A stretch of DNA of 64,000 nt from CAXRDE01 sp964229355 (GTDB lineage: Bacteria; Cyanobacteriota; Sericytochromatia; UBA7694), in NCBI GenBank assembly GCA_964229355.1, contig CAXRDE010000022.1, positions 62,001-126,000 of the forward strand, given 5' to 3'. The notes beneath the pieces were generated by a model. That model saw only the letters and a list, made by a program, of their open reading frames with translations, was not told the DNA's origin and did no database searches. A program made the translations under genes and the position numbers. The stretch's first letter is position 1; every line of letters starts with the position of its first letter. Below are positions 17,646-25,943 of the stretch, one piece after another.

Positions 17646-18338
17646 ATGTACGAAAAGTACCGGGAGCAGATGTCTGCAAAATTACAGTCCATGTTAAAGC
17701 CAGAACATCAGAAAATTCTGTGGGTGGGTGACGCCATTCCCCAACTTGAAGCCCATTGCATAGCCGAAGGACGAGAGTTCGTCAGTGTGCCTTCAGATAT
17801 TCCCTGGCCAGAGATCAGCCGTGAGAGACCTTCGTTAAATCTTGATCTACCCGAAAAACACTTTGATTTGCTTCTGGTCAATCACGCTTTAGAACAAGCC
17901 ATTGATCCTGAACGCCTGCTTTTATATTTGCGCAAATATGTGCAGCCTGAAGGCATGTGCTTTCTGGTCGCCTTCAACATTGGGCATATTTCCACAGTGG
18001 TCAATTTGCTTACCGAAGGATGGTCCTATCAGGCGGATGGGGCCCTGAGAGAAAATCATGTGCGTTATTTTTCAAATGAGTCTTTGCGGTATTTAATGGA
18101 GCAAGTGGGGTTTGACTTCGTTGATGAAGTGGTCTACCAAATGGTACAAAATCCAGCTTTAACCAAACAACTGGTGCAGGTCATGAAAAACCCTTACCTG
18201 GGGATTCTAAGCTTTATTATGATTGGGCGCAAAGTGAACACCTTTCCCTTTATTGATTTTGAAGAGGACACAGAAAAGAAAGCGCCTCAACGCCGTGTGC
18301 CCCATCGCTCGGAGCCTTCGGCAAGTCCTGGCAGTTAA
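17646..18338 (+). CDS. Stand-alone methyltransferase-like protein
   Basis: This 230-residue protein resembles only the C-terminal domain of the two genes upstream: HFDLLLVNHALEQAIDPERL, then VQPEGMCFLVAFNIGH, then RYFSNESLRYLMEQVGF. These match the middle and late motifs of type 11/23 methyltransferases. The expected first motif reads ILWVGDAIP and lacks a full GxGxG, so SAM binding is uncertain. It begins one base after the preceding stop, with AAGGA about ten bases before the ATG. A strong terminator follows it. It closes a three-gene family array probably made by duplication and domain loss. Confidence 0.7.
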   Translation: MYEKYREQMSAKLQSMLKPEHQKILWVGDAIPQLEAHCIAEGREFVSVPSDIPWPEISRERPSLNLDLPEKHFDLLLVNHALEQAIDPERLLLYLRKYVQPEGMCFLVAFNIGHISTVVNLLTEGWSYQADGALRENHVRYFSNESLRYLMEQVGFDFVDEVVYQMVQNPALTKQLVQVMKNPYLGILSFIMIGRKVNTFPFIDFEEDTEKKAPQRRVPHRSEPSASPGS

Positions 18339-18355
18339 CGGATTCAACGCCTAAC

Positions 18356-18390
18356 AAAAAGGGTGGCTCTCTTTAGAGAGCCACCCTTTT
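18356..18390. terminator. Bidirectional intrinsic terminator
   Basis: An 11-bp perfect stem, GGGTGGCTCTC / GAGAGCCACCC (18361-18371 and 18376-18386), has a TTTA loop, AAAAA on the left and TTTT on the right. It sits between convergent genes ending at 18338 and 18407 and can stop transcripts from both sides. Confidence 0.92.
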
Positions 18391-18406
18391 CAGTTTATTG
18401 CCGGTT

Positions 18407-21400
18407 CTATTGCCCTTTGTTGGGGGTTGCGTTAATGGTGAAATCTCCGCTGTCTTGATCATTGGTGTTGAGCGCTTGAACAGAGAGATACTTTCTTAAG
18501 AAACCGCTCTGCGGTGCCAAAAATATCGAGCCACTGTTGGGAATACGACTGATCTGAGCGCTCAGAGGCACCATGGTAAAACTTCCTGATTTGGGGACCA
18601 AATTGAAGTTTAATTCTGCAGTGCCGCCGCCCACTGGGACAATATTCACTTCCGTGGGTGCCACGGCTAAGGGAGACGTAATTTCCAAACGTAGGACGTC
18701 ATTGGTATCGGTCACAATATTGGAAATGGTGTAAGGATTGGCAGGGGCTCCGCTAATGATAATGTTATTGCCCACCGCCAGGCCAATGTTATCGCCTTCA
18801 TCTACCGCTATACCATTGCCGGGTGCTCCGGTACCTGTGTTATCGGCGGCTACGATAAATTTGAAGGGATTATCCAGTTCGATTTTGGGTTTTGAGGACC
18901 CAAAGGCGGGGGTAATGCCTGTCACCTGGTAGCTGATCCCGTTAACCATAAGTGTATTACCCACGGCAATATTGTCCACATCATCTACTTCCAGGCGTCC
19001 CAATTCATCGCCATCTCCTGTATTGGTGCTGGAGAGACGCGCAACGGCCACAGGGCTGTTGAGGCGCACCTGATTGCCACCCAGGGTAAAGCTACACATG
19101 ATATTACTGGCACCATCATCACATTGACGGCCATTGTAAAGGGCCTGATCGCCGCTAATAAAGTTGGTGTTTGAACTCAACGTGATTTCATTCCCTGTGG
19201 TTCCATCTCCGGTGTTGTTTGCCGATACCGGTGCTGTGGCAATGGCTTGATTGATCACCACCTGATTGCTTGAGGGAGTGCTTACCAGATTCCTTACCAC
19301 AGTAAATTCACCGGCCATGCCATCACGAACCGTAATGCTTACTGTACTTGCACCGGAAACAAAAGAGGCTTCATTTGCACCGACGGTAAAGCCAGGAAGC
19401 ACAACACCATCGCTGGTATTTGTATTTTGGACACTGGCGAATAGCACGTTATCGAGCTCCATGCGTGGGCCGCTTTGGATGCCGACCACGCTGCGAATGA
19501 CACCGCCTGCAATGACGTTCACAAAATCGCCCACGCCGATGAGACTGTTGCTGTCTACCAAAATACCGTTGCCCACCTGGCCGGCACCCGTATTACCACT
19601 CTGAATCACGGCTTGAGCCAGAGGACTGTTAATACGCACACGATTTTGTGCTGCCTCAGTACCCGTTACCGTGCGTTTGAGACGCTGGGTTGCGGTGCTT
19701 GTGGCTCCCGTGCTGGGAGTATAATGCACAACAACCTGTCCGGTATAGCCGTCGAATTTTGCGTTCCCGTTCGTTACAAGTAAGCCGGACTTGGGATTAC
19801 CGGTTTCAAAAACCCCATAGTGTGCAGAATTTGCATCTGCGATATCGCTACTGACGGTGCTCAGGGGGGCCACCAAATTGGTAATGTTAAGGGTCGAGTT
19901 GTCGCTCCAAATACCGGCTTCTACCGCTTCATTCTCCAGAGCCCCACCATCGAGATCACTGCTACCAAATTGTAAATAATCGCGGTAGTTGGTGTCGGTG
20001 GTATCGGTGGTGCAGGCGCCTGTACACAGCGCAATTTGGGTGAGGGTGTTTGCAGGGGTGATATTTAAAGGATCCACCCGTAACTCTTTACCAGAACTCC
20101 CGGTAAATACGTTGCTGGCACTGGTGGCACCATCGGTGGCCAGGTTAATGACCAGGGTCTTACCCGGTTGTAAGGCTGGGGTTTCAGAGGGGAGGGTAAA
20201 GGCCACTGCGGTCGAGCTATCAGCGGGGGTGTACTGCAATTGCCATCCAGCGACGTTGACAGAGCTGGTGCCGCGATTTTTGAGTTCCACAAATTGGTTT
20301 TCGGTGTTGTCAGGGCTAAAGAAAACTTCGCTAATGATCACGTCCTGTACCAAAAAGGGAGAAATGCTGCTACCCAGTAAAGTGCCTCCATTTTTGATTT
20401 CCAGGGTTCCGGTTTGGGCGTTCGCGGGTACTTCGGTAACCAGTTGATCACAGTCGCCTACCGTTGAAATCGCGCCGATATTGCTACTGACACCGCCAAA
20501 GAAAACGTTACCGGCGGCTGAGGTCAGCCGTTCGCCAAATAAAACGACCCGTAAATCTTCTCCACCGGCTCCTGGGGTAAAGCGATGAATGGCCAGGGTT
20601 CGTGTATCAATGGTGAACACTTTACTGCTCGAGTTGTCTTCGCCGTCATCCACCTTGACGGTAAAGGTGGATGAACCCGCGGTGGTGGGGGTGCCTGTGA
20701 TGTTTCCGCTGCTGCTGAGGGTAAGCCCTGCAGGCAGGGAGCCTTTTGAAATACTCCAGCGGTAGTCGGTGTCTCCGCCGGTGGCTTGCAAGGTGCCACT
20801 AAAATTGATACCGCAAGCGGTACGGTTATAAGGGCTCGAAAGAATACCAATGGGCAGTGAGGGGGTTAAAATGCTGATATCTGTATCGGTGCGGTTAATG
20901 GTAATACTCAGGGTGCGGCTTTCGGTCTGACCGCGCCCGTCCGTCACTCGTACCGTAAAGGTTTCTTCGCCGCGTAAGCTGGGTGTACCGCTGATTTCAC
21001 CGGTGGCGGTGTTTAGATCCAGACCGTCGGGTAAAGCCCCAGCCGTGATGCTCCATGAAAAAGGAGCCGTGCCACCCGAAAGCTCGAGTATGCGGGAGTA
21101 AGGACGATCCAGGGTGCCTGTAGGCAGGTTATTGGTTAAAATCGACAGATCATTGAGGCCTGAACTGCTGCTGGCTACGAGTAAAGAGAGGTTTTGGCGA
21201 GCCACTTGCTGGGTTTGGTTATCAATAACCTGTGCCTGAAAAGCAAAAGTACCTGTAACGGTGGGGGTTCCGAACACCTGACCGGTATTGGGATCTAAAG
21301 AGAGTCCTGCAGGCAGGTTTCCACTGGTAATGCTCCAACGGTAAGAGCCGCTGCCATTGACCACCTGAATGGGCGCGTTATACGCGAAATTAATCACGGA

Positions 21401-21706
21401 TGTGGGCAAGGTGCTGGTGGTAATGGTTAGGGTATCAGGGCTAATACTTGCACTGGGGGTGCCGGGGTTATTTGAACTACCTGGCATTGGGGTGACACCA
21501 CTGGGAAAAGGTGTGGGAGTGGTAATGATTGAAGAGGGGACAGGGGTGGGAGTGATGGTTGGGGGCATGATCGAGGGAATCGGTTTGACGGTGGTTCCGC
21601 CAGGTTGACCAGGTGTTGTGGGGGTTTCTGTGCCGGGACAACCGGTTAAAAGACTCAGGGCTAAAACCGCAAGAGTGGTGTGGCAACGGGTGGGTAACTT
21701 ACGCAT
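18407..21706 (-). CDS. Large surface lipoprotein with Ig-like, TIG-like and lamin-tail-like domains
   Basis: The start is the ATG at 21706, with AAGGA eight bases upstream; an in-frame TTG lies at 21727. The resulting ~1099-residue protein has a lipoprotein signal ending LSLLTGC, then a Pro/Thr-rich linker. Three putative-Ig (He_PIG type) domains follow at about residues 120-390, each with W-S-I-T/S-x-G-x-LP-x-GL and a GTP turn. A TIG-like segment follows near residues 395-470, and a lamin-tail-like domain (LTD; VFFSPDNTENQFVEL, then NVAGWQLQY) near 475-600. The last third holds five divergent repeats. It is probably anchored in the outer membrane and exposed; ligands are unknown. Confidence 0.78.
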   Translation of the reverse strand: MRKLPTRCHTTLAVLALSLLTGCPGTETPTTPGQPGGTTVKPIPSIMPPTITPTPVPSSIITTPTPFPSGVTPMPGSSNNPGTPSASISPDTLTITTSTLPTSVINFAYNAPIQVVNGSGSYRWSITSGNLPAGLSLDPNTGQVFGTPTVTGTFAFQAQVIDNQTQQVARQNLSLLVASSSSGLNDLSILTNNLPTGTLDRPYSRILELSGGTAPFSWSITAGALPDGLDLNTATGEISGTPSLRGEETFTVRVTDGRGQTESRTLSITINRTDTDISILTPSLPIGILSSPYNRTACGINFSGTLQATGGDTDYRWSISKGSLPAGLTLSSSGNITGTPTTAGSSTFTVKVDDGEDNSSSKVFTIDTRTLAIHRFTPGAGGEDLRVVLFGERLTSAAGNVFFGGVSSNIGAISTVGDCDQLVTEVPANAQTGTLEIKNGGTLLGSSISPFLVQDVIISEVFFSPDNTENQFVELKNRGTSSVNVAGWQLQYTPADSSTAVAFTLPSETPALQPGKTLVINLATDGATSASNVFTGSSGKELRVDPLNITPANTLTQIALCTGACTTDTTDTNYRDYLQFGSSDLDGGALENEAVEAGIWSDNSTLNITNLVAPLSTVSSDIADANSAHYGVFETGNPKSGLLVTNGNAKFDGYTGQVVVHYTPSTGATSTATQRLKRTVTGTEAAQNRVRINSPLAQAVIQSGNTGAGQVGNGILVDSNSLIGVGDFVNVIAGGVIRSVVGIQSGPRMELDNVLFASVQNTNTSDGVVLPGFTVGANEASFVSGASTVSITVRDGMAGEFTVVRNLVSTPSSNQVVINQAIATAPVSANNTGDGTTGNEITLSSNTNFISGDQALYNGRQCDDGASNIMCSFTLGGNQVRLNSPVAVARLSSTNTGDGDELGRLEVDDVDNIAVGNTLMVNGISYQVTGITPAFGSSKPKIELDNPFKFIVAADNTGTGAPGNGIAVDEGDNIGLAVGNNIIISGAPANPYTISNIVTDTNDVLRLEITSPLAVAPTEVNIVPVGGGTAELNFNLVPKSGSFTMVPLSAQISRIPNSGSIFLAPQSGFLRKYLSVQALNTNDQDSGDFTINATPNKGQ
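18740..19640 (-). repeat. Five divergent ~62-residue repeats in the lipoprotein C-terminal third
   Basis: Units recur about every 190 bases. Each has a strand such as VRINSPLAQA or IELDNPFKF, then NTG-x-G (NTSDG in one copy), then GN-x-I-x-VD and an I-x-VGN-x3-I-x-G turn. The first tight turns fall near 19600, 19430, 19215, 19025 and 18840. DNA similarity is low, so the copies are old. I do not know a named domain with this pattern. Confidence 0.65.
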
Positions 21707-21783
21707 GGAGAGATTCCTTTTTCGCAATATTCAATTAATTCTAACATACACCTTGTGGTTTCCCTAGGGTCCAAAGCCATGAG

Positions 21784-21812
21784 AAAAAAGCCCCTGTTGA
21801 CAGGGGCTTTTT
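21784..21812 (-). terminator. Intrinsic terminator after the CpaB-like gene
   Basis: GCCCCTG TTGA CAGGGGC (21790-21807) is flanked by six A on the left, giving a U run on the minus-strand transcript, and by five T on the right. It lies 22 bases beyond the stop at 21834 and separates that unit from the lipoprotein gene. Confidence 0.9.
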
Positions 21813-21833
21813 GTGTAAGGGGCAAATGCGGCT

Positions 21834-23129
21834 TTAGTTGCTAATCTTGCCGCCGTTAATCACCACGGGAGCGCGGACTGGAGCCGGTGGTGCTGCTGGC
21901 TTAGGAGCTGCTTTTTTAGGGGCAGCAGGCTTAGGGGCTGCCGGACGAGCTGCGGGTGCCCTGCGCACGGGTTGGCGGGCGGGCGCACGGTATACAGGCG
22001 CTCTGCGTACGGGCGCACGGTAAGCCGGCGCACCGCCCCCGGATAAATCCACCAGAGGTGCTTCGGGTGCTTCGGGCTCTTCAGCTTTTGCGGGCTCGGC
22101 TTTGGGCTCGGGCGTTTCTTCTACAGGGGCTTCAATTTTACCGAGCAAAGCGTCCTCGATTTCTTGAATGGTGTATTTTTCAGCAATGGTGTTGTCGTCG
22201 GTGGGAGAACGGGGAATAATTTTTAGATTCCCTTTCTCTTCAATGAGCACCATCAGGTTGACGCGATCTTCAGGCACCGCAAGGGTGACGCTGTTGCCGC
22301 CTGACTTTTCTGCAGAAGCACCACCGGACAGGCGATCGCCCACCGCTAGCACCACGGCCCGCTGTAGCATGGGAATGCTGATTAAGCGTCCGCGCCGTGC
22401 GGGGTTGGGATCAGGAATGGTGGCCATAACGTCCACATATTCCTTACGATCCTGGGTGGAGGGTTTGATCAAGGAGGTGTTAATGCTGTCGGTGCGGATA
22501 TTGATAGCTCGGTGACCTTCAGGAATAATGGTGGTAATACCGGTTTCTGCGTTGGGCAAAGAAATACGGTTTTTATGTAGGACTTCACCTTTGTACAAGC
22601 CTGTTAAGGTGACCTGGCCGAGCAGCTTCATATTTTCCTTGTATTCAATGGCTCCTTCAGGAAGGTAACCCTGAGGAATTTCACTCACCTTGATCATTTC
22701 GCTTTTAAGGGTGGTGCGGGCGGGAACGTCTTGTGTAAGGGTGACGACTTGTATCAGCTTTGACTTACCCCGCAGCGGCTCTGCGATGCCTTTGAGGTAG
22801 CTCATGGACAGAAAACTGGCCAATGCCGCAATGCTCAGGGAGACCACCAGCATTTTGCGGTTGACTTCCATGCCCTGAAATTTTTGGAACAGGGCGTTTT
22901 TACGAGGGGTTTCCAATTTGAAGGTTTCAGGGGCCGGCAACTCTGCCGTGCCGGACTCAAAAATTTCTGAGATGAGAGAATCGGTGTTTCCTTTGCTGCT
23001 CAGACGCTCCTGAACGGGAGGAACATCTTGCGTAACCTGGGAAAGCTGGGGGTCCAATTGAGAAAAATCTAAATCCCCGGTATCACTTTGGTTTCTGATC
23101 TTTTTTCGCAGGTGATCCATTGAGCCCAT
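21834..23129 (-). CDS. cpaB: CpaB/RcpC-like SAF-domain protein
   Basis: This ~431-residue protein starts at the ATG at 23129, with GGAGG eight bases upstream. After a hydrophilic N-terminus of ~90 residues there is one membrane helix (MLVVSLSIAALASFL). A SAF domain follows (VVTLTQDVPARTTL, then LLGQVTLTGLYKGEVL), and then the CpaB-type region (TTIIPEGHRAINIRTDSI, then YVDVMATIPDP, then LQRAVVLAVGD). CpaB acts in Flp/Tad pilus export in the periplasm. Unusual here are the long cytoplasmic N-terminus and a C-terminal tail of Pro, Ala, Arg, Tyr and Lys repeats (units like RRAPVYRAP). No other Tad genes are nearby. Confidence 0.8.
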   Translation of the reverse strand: MGSMDHLRKKIRNQSDTGDLDFSQLDPQLSQVTQDVPPVQERLSSKGNTDSLISEIFESGTAELPAPETFKLETPRKNALFQKFQGMEVNRKMLVVSLSIAALASFLSMSYLKGIAEPLRGKSKLIQVVTLTQDVPARTTLKSEMIKVSEIPQGYLPEGAIEYKENMKLLGQVTLTGLYKGEVLHKNRISLPNAETGITTIIPEGHRAINIRTDSINTSLIKPSTQDRKEYVDVMATIPDPNPARRGRLISIPMLQRAVVLAVGDRLSGGASAEKSGGNSVTLAVPEDRVNLMVLIEEKGNLKIIPRSPTDDNTIAEKYTIQEIEDALLGKIEAPVEETPEPKAEPAKAEEPEAPEAPLVDLSGGGAPAYRAPVRRAPVYRAPARQPVRRAPAARPAAPKPAAPKKAAPKPAAPPAPVRAPVVINGGKISN

Positions 23130-23130
23130 T

Positions 23131-23610
23131 CTACTTTCCTCCCTCACGCTTTGGTACAGTATCTAAGGTAATTATAGAACGAAATGGGTGTGCAGTTGTG
23201 AACTTAATCTCCCCTATGGTTAAGATGACGTTAACACCAGATTGTTTATGGTGTAAATTTAGCATAAAATTTGCGTTTTGTGGGGTGGGGGTTTGGGCAA
23301 GTGCCTCAAGCCAGGCCTCAGCGGTCTCAGCGGTGGGCGCATCTAAGCGCCAGCGGGATTTTAGGGAACCTTGTGGCTGGCACAACTGCAGATAATAGCG
23401 GAGGTTGTGTGTCATGTCATTTTTGCTGAGTATCACCCAGGTTTTACGAGGACCGTGGGGGAGTCGGCGGACATGGTGTTGCGGTAAAACGAGTTCATCC
23501 AGCGGCGTTTTATGTTGCGCCAGACCTGGTCTCGATAGCTGAAAGATACCCCAGAGAAGGCCCAGTATGAGCGCGTATCCTTGTGTTTGTGTTGGCCGAG
23601 CCAAACCCAT
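23131..23610 (-). CDS. Small exported protein of unknown function
   Basis: This 159-residue protein has an N-terminal hydrophobic segment (YALILGLLWGIFQL) that may be a signal peptide ending near PGLAQ or a membrane anchor. The rest is soluble, with no family I recognise. GGGAGG lies about eight bases before the ATG. It stops one base before the start of the CpaB-like gene, so the two are surely co-transcribed and the product may serve the same envelope structure. Confidence 0.65.
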   Translation of the reverse strand: MGLARPTQTQGYALILGLLWGIFQLSRPGLAQHKTPLDELVLPQHHVRRLPHGPRKTWVILSKNDMTHNLRYYLQLCQPQGSLKSRWRLDAPTAETAEAWLEALAQTPTPQNANFMLNLHHKQSGVNVILTIGEIKFTTAHPFRSIITLDTVPKREGGK

Positions 23611-23637
23611 GATTTTACCTCCCTGGGGCAGTCACCA

Positions 23638-25482
23638 ATGTCTCTTGATGATGTTACACTAAAGCTTATGACTATTGAAGTAAATCAGCGTTTAAATGCC
23701 TGTTTGGAAGGGGTTCCTGAAGACATTGCGCTTATGGTGATCGAGGCCCTGGCCTTGTTGAGTGGTGAACAGGCCTTAGTTTCTGAATTGGGGAGTATCT
23801 CTTATCAAGAGCGTATGTTTCGCGTACGTGAAGCCTACCGCGCCTTGCTGTTTTACCTGATTGACCACTATATTGGTGCGATGAACCCGGCCCAGCGTCT
23901 TTTTGTTAACACCGGTGCCATTGCGGACCGCGTGGTCTTTGAAGACGAGCAGGGCAAACGCTACGAGGTGGAACTGCTCGCGCCCCACATTTATGAAACG
24001 CTGATTGCTGAAGTCTTGTCCATTGACGAGAGCCTTTTCCCGCGCTGGACCCGTAACATTTATCGTCCTGAAGATCAGTTCAACGCGATTGCTTTAGGGG
24101 TTTTAGAGCCTGAGGGTCTGGATAAAAAAAACCTGGCTAAATTTCGAGCCACCCGTAGCTTAGAGCAGCAAAATATGTCCCGCGAACAGGCGACCACCTT
24201 AAACAACACCTATTATGCCTTGCTGCAACAAAGCCAGGACCTTTTTTCACACCTGGACAATTTGTTTGACTCTTATGCCCGTCACCTGCATCAATTGCCT
24301 GAGGTGCAAAAAACCCTTTTGCGGGTACAGCGCTATAACCACATGATTGCGGTGCGTGATCCCCAACCCGAAGAACGTGACGAAATGAGTCGCATTTTGA
24401 ATGACCCCACACACCAACGTATGGGGCAGGACATTGAGATCTATGCCCAGCAGGGGCTCAATATCTTACAGCAAATTCAAGAGCACAGCCAAAATATTGA
24501 CATTAAAAATCAAAAGCTCAAAGAAATTTCAGCCAAGCTGATTCATTCAGGGGCGCAAGATGTAGGCTCTGTAAGGCATCGGCAAGATATTATCTTTGAC
24601 GAAGAAACCCGTCGCTTAATCAAGCGTCACGTGCAAACCACCGGTACCTTTGCGGTAAGCGCAGTGCAAAGCCTACCGCAAAAAATGGATGAGGATACGA
24701 CCCAGATTCTTTTAAACGCCCATTTTCGCCAGTCGGAATCTTCGGTGTCTGACACGTTGGCCACTCTGGCAGGGTTGCAGGCTTCTTTTGAAAAAGTCAT
24801 GTCTATTCATACCAATCTTTTTCCGCGAGATGCCGCCGACGAACCCATTCTTCCACCGGTTTTGATTGAGCCGATTCGGCGCTATTTGGAGTGGACGGGG
24901 GAGCGTTTTATTGTGGGACTTGTGACTGCCGAGACGCCGCGTTCAGGACAGGCCTATCATTTTTCTTCTTTGGATATGGCGGTCCTGAAGCTATGTGGCA
25001 TGTACGCCTTTAAAGATAAGATTTTTGACTATCGGGGCAATCGCCTTGAGGGCAATCTGATGGCAGATTACTCGGCGCGTCTGTCTTCAAAAACCACGGT
25101 GAAATGGGTGGGCGAAGAAAAGAAATACAAGCTGGTGACGGTCATGCAAGAAATTGATTCAGCCAGTCGTTCCGAAGCTGTAGAAGACTATCTTGAGTTT
25201 ATTTTTCATGCGGCCAATGGTTTTCCGGCTCCCTTACATTTAAGCAAGCGTAAAATGGCGGTCCTGCTTCGGTATATCCAAATTTTTGATCCGGTTTATA
25301 CGGCTGCTCTGGTGCTGCGTTATGTGGCAGATCAGGAGCCTGAAGAGGCGCGCAACGTCCTGGTGTATCGTGCAGGGTATGACCGAGGGCGAGCGTTCGA
25401 GTTGGTGCAAAAAGCTTGCGCTGACCATGGTGATATTTTGCCAGAAACCCATCGCTATTACGAAGGAGTGATTCGACGATGA
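23638..25482 (+). CDS. Conserved-looking cytoplasmic protein of unknown function
   Basis: I choose the ATG at 23638 (614 residues). Earlier in-frame codons would run into the divergent gene, and another possible ATG lies at 23668. No signal peptide or membrane helix is seen. The sequence is largely helical, with a basic/acidic middle (residues ~190-330) and a C-terminal half with well-formed mixed segments such as WTGERFIVGLVTAETPRSG and VKWVGEEKKYKLVTVMQEID. I cannot assign a family. Its stop overlaps the aroQ start by four bases (ATGA), so the two are probably co-translated. Confidence 0.7.
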   Translation: MSLDDVTLKLMTIEVNQRLNACLEGVPEDIALMVIEALALLSGEQALVSELGSISYQERMFRVREAYRALLFYLIDHYIGAMNPAQRLFVNTGAIADRVVFEDEQGKRYEVELLAPHIYETLIAEVLSIDESLFPRWTRNIYRPEDQFNAIALGVLEPEGLDKKNLAKFRATRSLEQQNMSREQATTLNNTYYALLQQSQDLFSHLDNLFDSYARHLHQLPEVQKTLLRVQRYNHMIAVRDPQPEERDEMSRILNDPTHQRMGQDIEIYAQQGLNILQQIQEHSQNIDIKNQKLKEISAKLIHSGAQDVGSVRHRQDIIFDEETRRLIKRHVQTTGTFAVSAVQSLPQKMDEDTTQILLNAHFRQSESSVSDTLATLAGLQASFEKVMSIHTNLFPRDAADEPILPPVLIEPIRRYLEWTGERFIVGLVTAETPRSGQAYHFSSLDMAVLKLCGMYAFKDKIFDYRGNRLEGNLMADYSARLSSKTTVKWVGEEKKYKLVTVMQEIDSASRSEAVEDYLEFIFHAANGFPAPLHLSKRKMAVLLRYIQIFDPVYTAALVLRYVADQEPEEARNVLVYRAGYDRGRAFELVQKACADHGDILPETHRYYEGVIRR

Positions 25483-25943
25483 ACATACCCATTCTCGTGT
25501 TGCACGGCCCCAATTTGGATCAGTTGGGGCGCCGTCCGGCACAGCATTACGGCAATCTGAACCTGCCTGAGTTAGAGCGTTACTGTCAGGAGCATGCTGC
25601 CGTCCTGGGATTACAAGTGCATTGTTTTCAGTCGAATCATGAGGGCGCTTTGATTGAGCGGCTCCACCAAAGTCTGGAAGACGGTACGGCAGGTCTGCTG
25701 ATCAATGCGGGGGCGTATACCCATACCAGCCTGGCATTGGCGGATGCCCTGGAGTTGGTGAGTTATCCTGTGATTGAAGTGCATCTCAGTCATGTACACG
25801 CCCGTGAGCCGATACGTCATGTGTCACTGCTGTCTCCCCATGTGGAGGGATGTATTAGCGGGTTGGGCCCTCTGGGGTATGCCCTGGGGCTTCAGGCGTT
25901 GTCTCAGATGTTGTCTCAAACAAAGGAAGCGCCTCGGTCTTAA
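25479..25943 (+). CDS. aroQ: Type II 3-dehydroquinate dehydratase
   Basis: This 154-residue enzyme of the shikimate pathway converts 3-dehydroquinate to 3-dehydroshikimate. Motifs: VLHGPNLDQLG at residues ~5-15, the catalytic Tyr in AQHYGNL, QSNHEGALIERLH, INAGAYTHTSLALADAL, and EVHLSHVHAREPIRHVS with the catalytic His and Arg. The family usually has Asn where this protein has the second His of HLSH. The length is typical. The 3' 89 bases overlap the end of ruvB on the other strand. Confidence 0.95.
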   Translation: MNIPILVLHGPNLDQLGRRPAQHYGNLNLPELERYCQEHAAVLGLQVHCFQSNHEGALIERLHQSLEDGTAGLLINAGAYTHTSLALADALELVSYPVIEVHLSHVHAREPIRHVSLLSPHVEGCISGLGPLGYALGLQALSQMLSQTKEAPRS

